Shown in pieces: positions 26,932 to 37,108 of a DNA stretch of 64,000 nucleotides. Numbering within the stretch: the stretch's first letter is position 1; each line of letters starts with the position of its first letter. Location: NCBI RefSeq assembly GCF_002288265.1, contig NZ_CP016778.1, forward strand, positions 496,001-560,000. Reading direction: 5' to 3'. The notes beneath the pieces were generated by a model, which had not been told where the DNA came from, did not search any database, and worked only from the letters and a program-made list of their open reading frames with translations. Position numbers and translations under genes: made by a program. The stretch is from Candidatus Planktophila versatilis (GTDB lineage: Bacteria > Actinomycetota > Actinomycetes > Nanopelagicales > Nanopelagicaceae).

Positions 26932-27789
26932 GTGGCAAAGTTGGTTACGAAGAGAAAAAAGCATAGGGTGCGCGGCGTGCCAGGTAAAAAAATAGCAAAG
27001 AAGGCGACCAAGAAGGCTGTCGCCAAGAAGGCTCCTGCGAAAAAAGCAAGCAAGAAAGCACCTGCCAAGAAGTCTGCTGCGAAGAAAGCACCGGCCAAGA
27101 AGTCTGCTGCGAAGAAATCACCTGCCAAGAAAGTTGTAGCGAAGAAGGCGCCGGCAAAGAAAGTAGCGGCAAAGAAGGCCGCTGCACATAAGGCACCTGG
27201 TCGCCCATTCCCATCGAAAATTGGTAAGACGACCCTGACGGTAGATGAGAAATCACAGACTGTTTCAGTTGCAACAGTGATGGCACCAACAACCGCACCG
27301 GTTGTTGAAGAACGTCGCTTAGTGATGCCACCACCACCACGCCCAGAAAAAAGTGGAAAGAAGGTTGCACCACTTAAGCCAATCAAGGCCGCACCTACGC
27401 CAGTACTTGCAGCTGCAGGTGAAGCGCCATGGAGCGCAGCCGAACTTAAGATCGTGAAGGCCGAGATTTCAAAAGATCTAGAGCGTTTGCGGATAGAACT
27501 TGCAAGAGTTGAAGAAGAGATGAATGAGCTGATTTCAGATTCTGGAGAAGGCGCTGGAGATGATCAAGCTGATTCAGGAACAAAGACTTTCGAGCGCGAA
27601 CACGAGATGTCGCTAGTTAGCAATGCGCGTGACATGGTCTTACAGACCGAACGTGCACTAGAGCGAATTGAAAATAAGACTTATGGACTCTGTGAAGATT
27701 GTGGCGCCGCTATTGGTAAACCTCGCCTACAAGTTTTCCCCCGCGCAACTTTGTGCATGATCTGCAAGCAGAAGGAAGAGCGGCGCTAA
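26932..27789 (+). CDS. DksA/TraR-type zinc-finger protein with Lys/Ala-rich tail
   Basis: Up to 285 residues. Residues about 16-90 are an Ala/Lys/Pro-rich histone H1-like tail built from KKAPAKK/KKSAAKK repeats. After a Pro-rich linker, residues about 165-285 form a DksA/TraR domain with a coiled-coil (ERLRIELARVEEEMNEL) and a C4 zinc finger (CEDC about 254-257, CMIC about 275-278). Likely an RNA-polymerase or nucleoid-associated regulator; such proteins lie before lspA in other actinobacteria. Start uncertain: GTG 26932, GTG 26968 or GTG 26977 (the last has TAGGGT 7 nt upstream). Confidence 0.82.
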   Translation: MAKLVTKRKKHRVRGVPGKKIAKKATKKAVAKKAPAKKASKKAPAKKSAAKKAPAKKSAAKKSPAKKVVAKKAPAKKVAAKKAAAHKAPGRPFPSKIGKTTLTVDEKSQTVSVATVMAPTTAPVVEERRLVMPPPPRPEKSGKKVAPLKPIKAAPTPVLAAAGEAPWSAAELKIVKAEISKDLERLRIELARVEEEMNELISDSGEGAGDDQADSGTKTFEREHEMSLVSNARDMVLQTERALERIENKTYGLCEDCGAAIGKPRLQVFPRATLCMICKQKEERR

Positions 27790-27790
27790 G

Positions 27791-28255
27791 GTGCGCCGGA
27801 TATTTCTCACAGCGTGGACTATTTGGCTCTTTGACTTTGCCACAAAGCAATGGGCAATTTCTGCGCTAGAAGTTGAACCCAAGAAGATTCTAGGTTCATT
27901 TCTACAACTTTCACTGGTGAAAAATCCGGGCGCAGCATTTGGCTTTGCTACTAGCCTGACACTCCTGTACTCAATCTTGGCAGTTGTTGTAGTTGCAACA
28001 ATTGTCTACTTCGCTCGCGCGATTTCATCTCGAGGGTGGCAGCTCACAGCAGGACTGCTACTGGGGGGAGTCATGGGAAATCTCGCAGATCGCGCCTTTC
28101 GTGAACCAGCCTTCTTTCGTGGACATGTCATTGATTGGATCGAACTACCGAATTGGCCGGTCTTTAACATTGCCGACTGCGCAATCGTGATTGCGGCAGC
28201 TATTGCATTCGTTTTAAGCGTCAGAAATGTTCCACCGATTACACCAGTAAGGTAG
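27791..28255 (+). CDS. lspA: Lipoprotein signal peptidase (signal peptidase II)
   Basis: 154-residue, four-helix aspartic protease. Motifs VKNPGAAFGF, GNLADR (catalytic Asp about 99) and FNIADCAIV (second Asp about 128) match LspA. It cleaves prolipoprotein signal peptides after Lgt (also in this window) has lipidated the cysteine. GTG start 1 nt after the preceding stop. Confidence 0.93.
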   Translation: MRRIFLTAWTIWLFDFATKQWAISALEVEPKKILGSFLQLSLVKNPGAAFGFATSLTLLYSILAVVVVATIVYFARAISSRGWQLTAGLLLGGVMGNLADRAFREPAFFRGHVIDWIELPNWPVFNIADCAIVIAAAIAFVLSVRNVPPITPVR

Positions 28256-28261
28256 TCACAT

Positions 28262-29200
28262 ATGAGTAGAGAGTTAAGAACGCTGAGTGTGCCTGAAGGC
28301 GTAGCGGGCGAGCGAATTGATAGCGCCCTGACGCGAGTTCTTGGTCTTTCGCGCACATCAGTAGTGAAGTTACTCGAAGATGGTGATATCAAATCAGATG
28401 GACGAGCTATGCAAAAATCTGATCGAGTCACCGCTGGACAAGTCATTGAAGTTCTTCTGCCGGCACCGCTTAATCAAGATCCCATTCCACTGACTCCACT
28501 TGAGGGTCTTACCGTTGTGTATAACGATGATGACATCGTTGTCATAGATAAGCCGGTTGGCTGCGCAGCCCACCCCAGCCCAGGTTGGATGGGTCCCACA
28601 GTTGTTGGTGCACTGATGGCTGCCGGTTACACAATTTCGACATCGGGCCCCGCAGAGCGCGCAGGAGTAGTTCACCGTCTCGATGCTGGCACCTCTGGAC
28701 TCATGATTATTGCCAAGACAGATGCAGCTTATTTAAAGTTAAAAGAGATGTTTCGCGATCATGATGTTGAAAAGACTTATCACGCACTTGTGCAAGGACA
28801 TATGGATCCCTCATCTGGAACTATCGATGCCCCGATTGATAGACATCCAAAGGAAGATCATCGCTTTGCCGTTGTTGCAACCGGTAAAGAGAGCATCACG
28901 CACTATGAAGTTATTGAGTATTACCGCTCTGTTTCGCTAGTGAAGGTGGAGTTAGAGACTGGGCGCACACATCAAATTCGAGTTCACTTCTCGGCACTAA
29001 ACCATCCACTTGTCGGTGACACTACTTATGGCGCAGATCCAGTGTTGGGTAAAAAAATGAAGATGTCTCGACCTTGGCTTCACGCTTTAGAGCTTCGCTT
29101 TAACCACCCGATTACAGGTGTGGCACTTGAGTTAGTTGCGCCATACCCACCCGACCTACAGGCTTCTTTGGCGTTGCTATCCGAGGCAGTTCTGCCTTAG
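28262..29200 (+). CDS. rluD: RluA-family 23S rRNA pseudouridine synthase (RluD-like)
   Basis: 312 residues. An N-terminal S4 domain (RIDSALTRVLGLSRTSVVKLLEDGDI) is followed by the RluA catalytic domain with GVVHRLDAGTSGLM, catalytic Asp about 141, and GRTHQIRVH. RluD isomerises uridines in helix 69 of 23S rRNA. The exact target is inferred from the S4-plus-catalytic architecture. Conserved neighbour of lspA. Confidence 0.88.
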   Translation: MSRELRTLSVPEGVAGERIDSALTRVLGLSRTSVVKLLEDGDIKSDGRAMQKSDRVTAGQVIEVLLPAPLNQDPIPLTPLEGLTVVYNDDDIVVIDKPVGCAAHPSPGWMGPTVVGALMAAGYTISTSGPAERAGVVHRLDAGTSGLMIIAKTDAAYLKLKEMFRDHDVEKTYHALVQGHMDPSSGTIDAPIDRHPKEDHRFAVVATGKESITHYEVIEYYRSVSLVKVELETGRTHQIRVHFSALNHPLVGDTTYGADPVLGKKMKMSRPWLHALELRFNHPITGVALELVAPYPPDLQASLALLSEAVLP

Positions 29201-29219
29201 GCGCTAATGTTGCGCCACC

Positions 29220-32200
29220 ATGCCATCTGAAGATTTTTCAGCTTCACGGGCATCGACGAAAGACTCGTTTGTACATCTACATGTACATACCGAGTACTCG
29301 ATGCTCGATGGTGCCGCGCGCGTCGGTGATCTCGTTAATGAGGTAGCTCGCCAAGAAATGCCGGCAATTGCAATGACAGATCATGGCAATGTATTTGGTG
29401 CCTTTGATTTCTATAAGCAAGCAACTAAAGCAGGCGTCAAACCGATTATTGGAATTGAAGCCTACGTTGCACCTGAATCACGATTTGATAAGAAGCGCGT
29501 TCAGTGGGCCGATGGCGGCGAAGATGATGTCTCTGGCGGCGGGGCATATACGCATATGACGATTTTGGCTGAGAACAATCAGGGGCTAGCCAATCTTTTT
29601 AAGCTCTCTTCTCTTGCCTCACTAGAAGGTTATTACTACAAGCCCCGGATGGATCGCGAGCTGATCTCCAGATATGCCGATGGACTGATAGCAACAACGG
29701 GCTGCCCGGGTGGAGAAATCCAAACGCGTCTGCGTATGGGAAATTACAAAGAGGCGCTACGTGCTGCCAGTGATTATCGAGATATTTTCGGTGCCAATAA
29801 TTTCTTTCTAGAAATAATGGACCACCACATTGATGTTGAAACTCGCGTCAAAGCCGATCTACTTAAACTGGGCAAAGAACTTAAATTGCCATTACTTGCA
29901 ACGAATGATCTTCATTACACATTCCATGAAGATGCCGCAGCCCATGAAGCTCTGCTCTGCGTGCAATCTGGTTCTACGCTGGCTGATCCCAAGAGATTCA
30001 AATTTGAAAATGATGAGTTCTATCTCAAGACTCCGGCCCAGATGCGCGAACTCTTTAAAGAGATTCCAGAGTCATGCGATAACACCTTGCTCATCGCTGA
30101 GCGTTGTAATGTGAAACTACGCGAAGATGAGAACCTCCTGCCTGCCTTTACTGTGCCGCAAGCAGAGACGGAAGATTCTTGGCTGCGCAAAGAAGCAGAA
30201 CGCGGATTGCATGAACGTATGAAAGATAAGGCAACGCCCGAACACATCACACGTTTACATTACGAACTCGATGTCATGATCAAGATGGGTTTTCCTGGAT
30301 ACTTCCTCGTCGTTGCAGATCTTGTGGCACATGCAAAGAATGTCGGAATTAGAGTTGGTCCAGGACGCGGTTCGGCCGCAGGTTCACTTGTGGCTTATGC
30401 ACTAGGCATCACTGGTCTTGATCCGATTGAGCACGGACTTTTATTCGAGCGCTTTCTGAATCCAGAGCGAATCTCCATGCCCGATATCGATCTCGACTTC
30501 GATGAACGTCGTCGCTCAGAAATGATTCGTTATGCAACTGAAAAATATGGCGAAGACCGTGTTGCTCAGATCATTACGTATGGAACTATCAAATCAAAGC
30601 AATCACTTAAAGATTCAACGCGCGTTCTTGGATACCCATATGCCATCGGTGAAAAACTCACCAAGGCACTTCCACCATCGGTGATGGGGAAAGACATCAC
30701 TCTCTCTGGAGTATTCGATAGTAAAGATGCTAGATACGGAGAAGCGGGGGAGTTTAGACAACTCTATGAAACAGATCCTGACTCCAAGCGAGTGGTAGAT
30801 CTTGCTAAAGGCCTAGAAGGCCTGAAACGACAATGGGGTGTGCACGCAGCTGGCGTTATTCTCTCGCGCGAGCCTTTATTAGATGTGATTCCAATTCATC
30901 GCCGCGAAGCAGACGGTGCCATCATTACTCAATTCGATATGGGAGCTTGTGAATCTACTGGGCTGCTCAAAATGGATTTCTTGGGACTTCGCAACCTTTC
31001 GGTATTAGATGACGCCCTACTTAACATTAAAGCAAATCAAAATATTGATGTAGTTCTTGAAGATTTACCGCTGCACGATAAGAAGACCTTCGAACTTCTC
31101 TCACGTGGTGACACATTAGGTGTATTCCAACTCGATGGTGGCCCGATGCGAGCACTTCTTCGCAGCATGGCCCCTGATTCCTTTGCTGACATCTCAGCTG
31201 TTATCGCACTTTATCGCCCGGGACCAATGGGTGAGAATGCGCATAATAATTATGCCGATCGAAAGAACTCACGGAAACCTGTTGAGCCAATTCATCCTGA
31301 GTTAAATCTTCCGCTGCAGGAGATTCTTGGTGATACCTATGGTCTGATTGTCTATCAAGAGCAGGTAATGGCAATTGCACAAAAGGTGGCGGGCTTTACC
31401 TTAGGTCGCGCAGATCTATTGCGTAAGGCGATGGGTAAGAAGAATAAAGAGATTCTAGATAAGGAATACATTCCATTTGAAGCAGGAATGAAATCCAACG
31501 GATTTTCCGAAGCTGCGATTCAACGGCTATGGGAAGTTTTGATTCCCTTCTCTGACTACGCATTTAACCGGGCGCATAGCGCCGGCTATGGTGTGGTCTC
31601 TTTCTGGACGGCCTACTTAAAGGCGAATTACCCGACTGAGTATATGGCGGCGCTTCTCACTAGTGTGCGCGATGATAAAGATAAGTCAGCGCTCTATCTC
31701 TCGGAATGCCGGCGCATGGGTATTAAGGTATTGCCGCCAGATGTCAATGAATCGGATGCTGAGTACACACCACGTGGTGTGGACATTCGCTTTGGCTTAG
31801 CTGCGATCCGCAACGTTGGCGAAGGCGTTGTTGCCTCGATTAAAACTGCCCGCGCAACAAAGGGGGCATTTACTTCCTTCGGGGACTTCTTGGCAAAAGT
31901 TGATGCCAATGTGTGTAATAAAAAGACCATTGAATCTTTGGTTAAAGCCGGTGCATTTGATTCTTTAGGTCATCCGCGTAAGGGGTTGATGGCTATTCAC
32001 CTTGAAGCTATCGACTCTGTCATTGAAACAAAGCGCGCGGAGGCAATTGGTCAATTCGATTTATTCGGCGGTGATTCAATTTCACAAGTAGCAAGTATGG
32101 ATATCGAGATTCCATCGACGGAATGGGATAAGTCCACGCTACTCACCTTTGAACGAGAGATGCTCGGTCTCTATGTATCTGATCATCCTCTGCTCGGGGT

Positions 32201-32753
32201 AGAGCATGTGCTTCGTTCACACACAGATATGACCATTAGCGAACTACTCGATGAAAGTCCGGCCGATGGCGTTGTGACCATTGGTGGATTAATCACCGGC
32301 ATCCAGCGAAAAGTTTCTCGCCAGGGCGCATCATGGGCAGTTGTAAACGTTGAGGATTTAGAAGGAGCGATTGAAGTTCTCTTCTTCTCAAATACATATA
32401 ACCAATATGCACTCTCACTCACCGAGGATCGAGTGGTAGTTGTTAAGGGGCGCTTCTCGCGCACTGATGAGCAAGTCAGATTTACCGCCCTGGAAATGAA
32501 GATGCCAGATATTTCCGGAGCACCAACAGGGCCATTACTTATCACCTTGCCAGCAACGCAAGTCACACCTCCGATTGTTGAGCGAATTAAAGAGATCCTG
32601 CGTTCTCATCCTGGAAAGCGTGAAGTCCATCTGCACGTCGTAGATCAGCAGAAGACCACCACTCTTAAAATTGACGCGCTAGTAACATCATCGCCAAGTT
32701 TGAGCGCCGACCTCAAAGCAATATTGGGGCCGGAGTGCCTGGTCCGGATTTAA
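29220..32753 (+). CDS. dnaE: Replicative DNA polymerase III alpha subunit
   Basis: 1177 residues. Intact PHP domain (FVHLHVHTEYSMLDGAA, TDHGNVFG), polymerase palm with MPDIDLDFDERRR (catalytic Asp about 421-423) and GLLKMDFLG, fingers, a tandem HhH region, and a C-terminal OB-fold plus tau-binding tail (about 960-1177). This is the main chromosomal replicase, distinct from the SOS-controlled copy at 1755. Start ATG 29220, with a possible -10 TAATGT 9 nt upstream and a GGCGC/GCGCC hairpin around it. Confidence 0.96.
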   Translation: MPSEDFSASRASTKDSFVHLHVHTEYSMLDGAARVGDLVNEVARQEMPAIAMTDHGNVFGAFDFYKQATKAGVKPIIGIEAYVAPESRFDKKRVQWADGGEDDVSGGGAYTHMTILAENNQGLANLFKLSSLASLEGYYYKPRMDRELISRYADGLIATTGCPGGEIQTRLRMGNYKEALRAASDYRDIFGANNFFLEIMDHHIDVETRVKADLLKLGKELKLPLLATNDLHYTFHEDAAAHEALLCVQSGSTLADPKRFKFENDEFYLKTPAQMRELFKEIPESCDNTLLIAERCNVKLREDENLLPAFTVPQAETEDSWLRKEAERGLHERMKDKATPEHITRLHYELDVMIKMGFPGYFLVVADLVAHAKNVGIRVGPGRGSAAGSLVAYALGITGLDPIEHGLLFERFLNPERISMPDIDLDFDERRRSEMIRYATEKYGEDRVAQIITYGTIKSKQSLKDSTRVLGYPYAIGEKLTKALPPSVMGKDITLSGVFDSKDARYGEAGEFRQLYETDPDSKRVVDLAKGLEGLKRQWGVHAAGVILSREPLLDVIPIHRREADGAIITQFDMGACESTGLLKMDFLGLRNLSVLDDALLNIKANQNIDVVLEDLPLHDKKTFELLSRGDTLGVFQLDGGPMRALLRSMAPDSFADISAVIALYRPGPMGENAHNNYADRKNSRKPVEPIHPELNLPLQEILGDTYGLIVYQEQVMAIAQKVAGFTLGRADLLRKAMGKKNKEILDKEYIPFEAGMKSNGFSEAAIQRLWEVLIPFSDYAFNRAHSAGYGVVSFWTAYLKANYPTEYMAALLTSVRDDKDKSALYLSECRRMGIKVLPPDVNESDAEYTPRGVDIRFGLAAIRNVGEGVVASIKTARATKGAFTSFGDFLAKVDANVCNKKTIESLVKAGAFDSLGHPRKGLMAIHLEAIDSVIETKRAEAIGQFDLFGGDSISQVASMDIEIPSTEWDKSTLLTFEREMLGLYVSDHPLLGVEHVLRSHTDMTISELLDESPADGVVTIGGLITGIQRKVSRQGASWAVVNVEDLEGAIEVLFFSNTYNQYALSLTEDRVVVVKGRFSRTDEQVRFTALEMKMPDISGAPTGPLLITLPATQVTPPIVERIKEILRSHPGKREVHLHVVDQQKTTTLKIDALVTSSPSLSADLKAILGPECLVRI

Positions 32754-32763
32754 GGCATCGGTA

Positions 32764-32778
32764 ATCACGTCACGTGAT
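32764..32778. promoter_or_regulatory. Perfect 7-1-7 inverted repeat upstream of hisD
   Basis: ATCACGT-C-ACGTGAT, centred 35 bp before the hisD GTG and about 25 bp before its -10 box, so it covers the -35 region. It looks like an operator for a dimeric regulator of the his genes. Confidence 0.55.
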
Positions 32779-32793
32779 GCAGCGCTAACAAAG

Positions 32794-32799
32794 TAGAAT
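32794..32799 (+). promoter_or_regulatory. -10 box TAGAAT, leaderless promoter of hisD
   Basis: TAGAAT then 6 nt then the GTG start of hisD at 32806; no Shine-Dalgarno. Confidence 0.6.
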
Positions 32800-32805
32800 G
32801 AGGGC

Positions 32806-34113
32806 GTGATTCGCACCCTTGATTTGCGTGGAAAGAGCCTTGATAAGGCTGGCTATCAAAGCCTGCTTCCACGGGCCACGCTAGATGTGGCACAAGCAAT
32901 GGTTGCAATCGAACCTATTTTAAAGCGCGTTCGCGAGGGTAGTGAAGCAGACCTGATTGCACTCGCTCAAGAATTCGATGGCGTTACACCAGCATCAATC
33001 AGAGTTCCACAATCAGCACTAGATGACGCACTTGCCCAATTAGATCCGGCAATTCGTACCGCGCTAGAAGTTTCTGCCGCGCGCATTCGCATAGTGCACA
33101 ACGATCAGATTCGCACAGATTCCAAGACCACCGTTGTCGATGGCGGCATCGTCACTGAAAAATGGATACCGGTTGATCGCGTGGGACTTTATGTTCCAGG
33201 TGGGCGCGCGGTCTATCCAAGTAGCGTGATGATGAATGTCATTCCGGCCCAGATAGCAAAAGTATCTAGTATCGCTGTTGCTTCACCGCCACAGAAGGAG
33301 TTTGGCGGCCTGCCACACCCAACAATTCTTGCAACGTGTGCGCTCCTTGGAATCACAGAAGTTTATGCAGTCGGGGGAGCGCAAGCGATAGCACTCTTTG
33401 GCTATGGCATGAAAGATCTCTGCGCCAAGTGCGATTTGGTCACTGGACCTGGAAACATCTATGTCGCCGCTGCCAAGCGTGCACTTCGTGGAATCATCGG
33501 AATTGATTCAGAGGCTGGTCCTACTGAGATTGCTATCTTGGCTGATGAAAGTGCAATCGCAGCAGAAGTTGCGGCAGATCTAATTAGCCAAGCTGAACAC
33601 GATGTGATTGCCGCCGCGGTATTAGTAACCACATCAGAATCACTTGCGGCAGTTGTGATTGCCGAGCTAAAGGTGCGAGTGGCAAAGACGAAACACGCAG
33701 AGCGCATAAGAACTGCGTTATCAGGAATTCAGTCGGCGATAGCACTTGTTGATTCAATCGAACAGGGTCTGGATGTTGTCAACGCCTATGCAGCCGAGCA
33801 TTTAGAGATTCAGACAAAAAATGCGAGTGTCGATGCGTTGCAGATTCGCAATGCTGGCGCAGTATTTATCGGTCGCTTCTCACCAGTATCACTCGGTGAT
33901 TACTCGGCAGGCTCTAACCATGTATTGCCCACCGGGGGATGCGCCTGTCACAGCAGTGGACTTTCAGTGCAAACTTTCTTACGAGGGCTACATTTCATCG
34001 AGTATGACCAGAAGGCATTTACAGATATTGCAAGTACTGTCATTACTCTTGCCGAAGCTGAAGATCTTCCGGCTCACGGTGAAGCGATGACTGCTCGATT
34101 GGAAAATTTATGA
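32806..34113 (+). CDS. hisD: Histidinol dehydrogenase
   Basis: 435 residues; catalyses the last two oxidations of histidine synthesis with NAD and zinc. Motifs: [74 protein letters not shown] and a C-terminal ending around [17 protein letters not shown]. First gene of the his operon, with a GTG start directly after a -10 box. Overlaps hisC by 4 bp. Confidence 0.96.
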   Translation: MIRTLDLRGKSLDKAGYQSLLPRATLDVAQAMVAIEPILKRVREGSEADLIALAQEFDGVTPASIRVPQSALDDALAQLDPAIRTALEVSAARIRIVHNDQIRTDSKTTVVDGGIVTEKWIPVDRVGLYVPGGRAVYPSSVMMNVIPAQIAKVSSIAVASPPQKEFGGLPHPTILATCALLGITEVYAVGGAQAIALFGYGMKDLCAKCDLVTGPGNIYVAAAKRALRGIIGIDSEAGPTEIAILADESAIAAEVAADLISQAEHDVIAAAVLVTTSESLAAVVIAELKVRVAKTKHAERIRTALSGIQSAIALVDSIEQGLDVVNAYAAEHLEIQTKNASVDALQIRNAGAVFIGRFSPVSLGDYSAGSNHVLPTGGCACHSSGLSVQTFLRGLHFIEYDQKAFTDIASTVITLAEAEDLPAHGEAMTARLENL

Positions 34114-35207
34114 TGAGTCAGGATTGGCCGTCGTGGTTGCCCTTGCGCGGTAATTTACGCGAGCTCTCAGCCTATGGCGCTCCACAGTTACCCGCCGATG
34201 CAGTCTTAAATACCAATGAAAATCCATACGCGCCATCACCTGAACTGGCGCAGGCAATTGCCGCGCGGGTATTAACTGTTGCTAGTACCTTAAATCGCTA
34301 TCCAGATCGCGATGCGCTAGCACTGCGCACCAAGTTGGCAGAGTTTGTGAACAATCTATCTGCGACCTCTTTCACATCTAGAAATATTTGGGCTGCTAAC
34401 GGCAGCAATGAAATTATTCAATCACTCTTTCTAGCCTTCGGTGGGGGATCAGCTATCGGCTTTACTCCCTCCTATTCGATGCACCCCCTCATTGCGCGCG
34501 TGTGTCAGGTTGCGTGGACCAATGGTTCTCGCAGAGCTGATTACTCACTTGATATCGATAGCGCAGTTGCTCAGATTCAAAGCTCAAAGCCTTCCTTAAC
34601 TTTTATTACAACTCCGAATAATCCAACGGGATCTGCAGTCACCTTCGATGAAATCGAGAAGTTAGCTATCAACTCACCTGGATTGCTTGTCGTTGATGAG
34701 GCCTATGCAGAGTTCTCTGATGAAGCATCTGCCATAACTCTGATTGAGAAATATCCACACGTGGTCGTCATTCGCACCATGAGCAAGGCTTTCTCATTCG
34801 CCGGTGCGCGAGTGGGATATCTCGTTGCCCACCCATCGGTAATCGATGCCATGTTTTTAGTTCGCTTGCCGTATCACCTGAGCGCTCTGACTCAAGCTGC
34901 CGCCGAGGTGGCCCTCGATTTCAGCACCGAACTATTGGCGACAGTGGATCAACTTCGCAGCGCTCGAAATCAGATGGCGCAGGAGTTAGAGGAATTGGGA
35001 CTCACCGTTCTTCCAAGCAGCGCCAACTTCCTGCTCTTCACCGGTTTTGAGCAGTCATCGCCTGAACTCTGGCAGGCACTGCTTGATAGAGGAGTTCTCA
35101 TTAGAGATGTGGGATTATTGGGCTACCTAAGAGTCACCATTGGCAATGTGGCCGAGAATAAGAAATTTATAGATTCACTATCGGCATGTCTAGGAGTAGA
35201 AATATGA
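34110..35207 (+). CDS. hisC: Histidinol-phosphate aminotransferase
   Basis: 365-residue fold-type I PLP enzyme. [12 protein letters not shown] at the N-terminus, [23 protein letters not shown], and [16 protein letters not shown] containing the PLP lysine. Converts imidazole-acetol phosphate to histidinol phosphate; actinobacterial relatives may also use aromatic keto acids. Starts in the ATGA overlap with hisD. Confidence 0.94.
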   Translation: MMSQDWPSWLPLRGNLRELSAYGAPQLPADAVLNTNENPYAPSPELAQAIAARVLTVASTLNRYPDRDALALRTKLAEFVNNLSATSFTSRNIWAANGSNEIIQSLFLAFGGGSAIGFTPSYSMHPLIARVCQVAWTNGSRRADYSLDIDSAVAQIQSSKPSLTFITTPNNPTGSAVTFDEIEKLAINSPGLLVVDEAYAEFSDEASAITLIEKYPHVVVIRTMSKAFSFAGARVGYLVAHPSVIDAMFLVRLPYHLSALTQAAAEVALDFSTELLATVDQLRSARNQMAQELEELGLTVLPSSANFLLFTGFEQSSPELWQALLDRGVLIRDVGLLGYLRVTIGNVAENKKFIDSLSACLGVEI

Positions 35208-35788
35208 GAACAGCACGCGTTGAACGCACTACGAAAGAGTCGAGTGTTCTAGTTGAACTTAACCTCGATGGCTCTGGTGAGATCTCAGTAGATACCGGCG
35301 TTCCCTTCTTTGATCACATGCTTTCACAGCTCGGAAAACACTCTGGATTTAATCTCACCGTGAAGACATCAGGTGATGTCGATGTTGATTCACACCACAC
35401 TGTGGAAGATACCTCTCTTGCTTTTGGTCAGGCTCTTCGCGAGGCGCTAGGTGATAAAGCTGGCATCCGACGTTTTGGTGATGCGATGGTTCCACTCGAT
35501 GAGGTTCTAGTTCAGGCAGCTGTGGATCTTTCGGGTCGTCCATATTTAGTGCACCGTCAACCAGAAATTGTGGAATTGATTGGAACATTTGATACCACAC
35601 TGGGTAAGCACATTTGGGAATCCATCGTTGCAGAGGCTCGAATTGCACTGCATGTGCGAGTTCTTGAAGGGCGCAACGCCCACCACGTTTTCGAAGCGCA
35701 ATTTAAAGCGGTGGCACGTGCGCTGCGCGATGCCGTTGCAATTGATCCACGAGTTGCAGGGATTCCTTCAACAAAGGGATCTCTCTAA
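35204..35788 (+). CDS. hisB: Imidazoleglycerol-phosphate dehydratase
   Basis: About 194 residues. [15 protein letters not shown] and the metal-binding [15 protein letters not shown] and later [15 protein letters not shown] motifs mark the manganese-dependent dehydratase. No phosphatase domain is fused. The start at ATG 35204 (GGAG 7 nt upstream, ATGA overlap with hisC) is preferred over an ATG 18 nt earlier. Confidence 0.95.
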   Translation: MRTARVERTTKESSVLVELNLDGSGEISVDTGVPFFDHMLSQLGKHSGFNLTVKTSGDVDVDSHHTVEDTSLAFGQALREALGDKAGIRRFGDAMVPLDEVLVQAAVDLSGRPYLVHRQPEIVELIGTFDTTLGKHIWESIVAEARIALHVRVLEGRNAHHVFEAQFKAVARALRDAVAIDPRVAGIPSTKGSL

Positions 35789-35792
35789 CTTC

Positions 35793-36386
35793 GTGATTGC
35801 AATTCTCGATTACGGCTCTGGAAACCTTCGCTCGGCGCAACGCGCCTTTGAAACATCCGGTAAAGAAGTTCTTATTACTTCTGACTATGAAACTGCGCTG
35901 AATGCTGAAGGCTTAGTCGTTCCGGGTGTGGGTGCATTTGCTGCCTGCATGCAAGGACTTCTCAATGTCCGCGGAGATCAGATTGTGCGTGAGCGTTATG
36001 CAGCAAAGCGTCCAACACTAGGAATATGTGTCGGTATGCAGATCCTTTTTGCACGCGGCATTGAACATGGCGAGCATGCGGGAGTTGGAATGTGGGGTGC
36101 CACTGTTGAAAAACTCAACGCACCGATATTGCCGCATATGGGATGGAATACCGTCCGTCCTGCTGCAGGTAGCACGCTCTTTGCAGGAGTTGAAGATCAA
36201 TCATTTTATTTCGTGCACTCATATGCAGCAAAAGAATCGGCGGGAGTGATGTCCACCCTTGCCCATCATGGTGAAGATTTCATTGCCGCCATAGAAGATG
36301 GTGCGCTGAGCGCTACCCAATTTCACCCAGAAAAGTCATCCGATGCCGGATTACATGTAATTAAGAATTGGACGCAGACGTTATGA
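35793..36386 (+). CDS. hisH: Imidazole glycerol phosphate synthase glutaminase subunit
   Basis: About 197-residue class I glutamine amidotransferase: [14 protein letters not shown] at the start, nucleophile Cys in [11 protein letters not shown] at about 78, and the His-Glu pair in [10 protein letters not shown]. Supplies ammonia to HisF. GTG start 4 nt after hisB; an open frame extending further upstream is an overlap with hisB, not part of the protein. Confidence 0.94.
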   Translation: MIAILDYGSGNLRSAQRAFETSGKEVLITSDYETALNAEGLVVPGVGAFAACMQGLLNVRGDQIVRERYAAKRPTLGICVGMQILFARGIEHGEHAGVGMWGATVEKLNAPILPHMGWNTVRPAAGSTLFAGVEDQSFYFVHSYAAKESAGVMSTLAHHGEDFIAAIEDGALSATQFHPEKSSDAGLHVIKNWTQTL

Positions 36387-37108
36387 GTTATTTAGAGCTA
36401 CTTCCAGCAGTGGATGTCAAAGATGGTCGCGCCGTCAGGCTTGTCCAAGGCGAACTCAGCGCCGAGACTGCTTACGGAAATCCATTGGAAGTTGCTCTGG
36501 AATTTCAAGCAGCAGGGGCCGAATGGTTGCACCTGGTAGATCTCGATGCCGCCTTCGGAATCGGTGAGAACAGTGCGCAGTTAGCCGAAGTTGTTGGCCG
36601 ACTCGATATCAAGGTAGAACTTTCCGGTGGAATTCGTGATGATGAATCACTTGCGCGAGCACTTGCAACTGGATGTACTCGCGTCAATCTTGGAACTGCA
36701 GCGTTAGAAAATCCAGAGTGGACTGCTCGCGTGATTGCCGAACATGGTGATCGGATTGCGGTGGGCCTTGATGTGCGCGGACATGTGCTTGCTGCACGTG
36801 GATGGACCAAAGAAGGTGGAGATCTCTTTGAAACTATTGAGCGCTTAGAGCGTGATGGATGTGCGCGCTATGTGGTTACTGATGTAACTAAAGATGGAAC
36901 TCTGCAAGGACCAAATATTGGGTTACTTAAAGAGGTGTGTGCTGTTACTTCAAAGCCAGTAGTTGCATCGGGTGGAATTTCATCTTTGGCAGATATCGCC
37001 GCACTTTCGGCGCTGAACTCACTTGGCCTAGAAGGTGCGATTGTTGGTAAGGCGCTCTACGCCGGTGCCTTCACTCTTGCCCAAGCACTCGAGCAGACAC
37101 GATCATGA
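36383..37108 (+). CDS. priA: ProFAR isomerase, probably bifunctional PriA (HisA/TrpF)
   Basis: 241-residue beta/alpha barrel. [17 protein letters not shown] and [12 protein letters not shown] contain the two catalytic Asp residues of HisA. Actinobacteria commonly lack trpF and use PriA for both histidine and tryptophan synthesis. The trp genes downstream contain no trpF, so dual function is likely but inferred. I start at ATG 36383, overlapping the hisH stop. Confidence 0.88.
   Translation: MSYLELLPAVDVKDGRAVRLVQGELSAETAYGNPLEVALEFQAAGAEWLHLVDLDAAFGIGENSAQLAEVVGRLDIKVELSGGIRDDESLARALATGCTRVNLGTAALENPEWTARVIAEHGDRIAVGLDVRGHVLAARGWTKEGGDLFETIERLERDGCARYVVTDVTKDGTLQGPNIGLLKEVCAVTSKPVVASGGISSLADIAALSALNSLGLEGAIVGKALYAGAFTLAQALEQTRS

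Noticed and set aside
27000-27190. Tandem DNA repeat in the DksA-like gene
   Set aside because: The repetition follows from the Lys/Ala/Pro-rich protein tail and is not a separate mobile or CRISPR-type repeat.
28248-28261. TAAGGT overlapping the lspA stop as a leaderless promoter for the rluD-like gene
   Set aside because: Spacing is 8 nt and the hexamer is coding sequence in a tight operon.
29199-29219. TAATGT and a GGCGC/GCGCC mini-hairpin before dnaE as a leaderless promoter
   Set aside because: Spacing of 9 nt differs from the 6-7 nt of the other cases; noted in the gene entry only.
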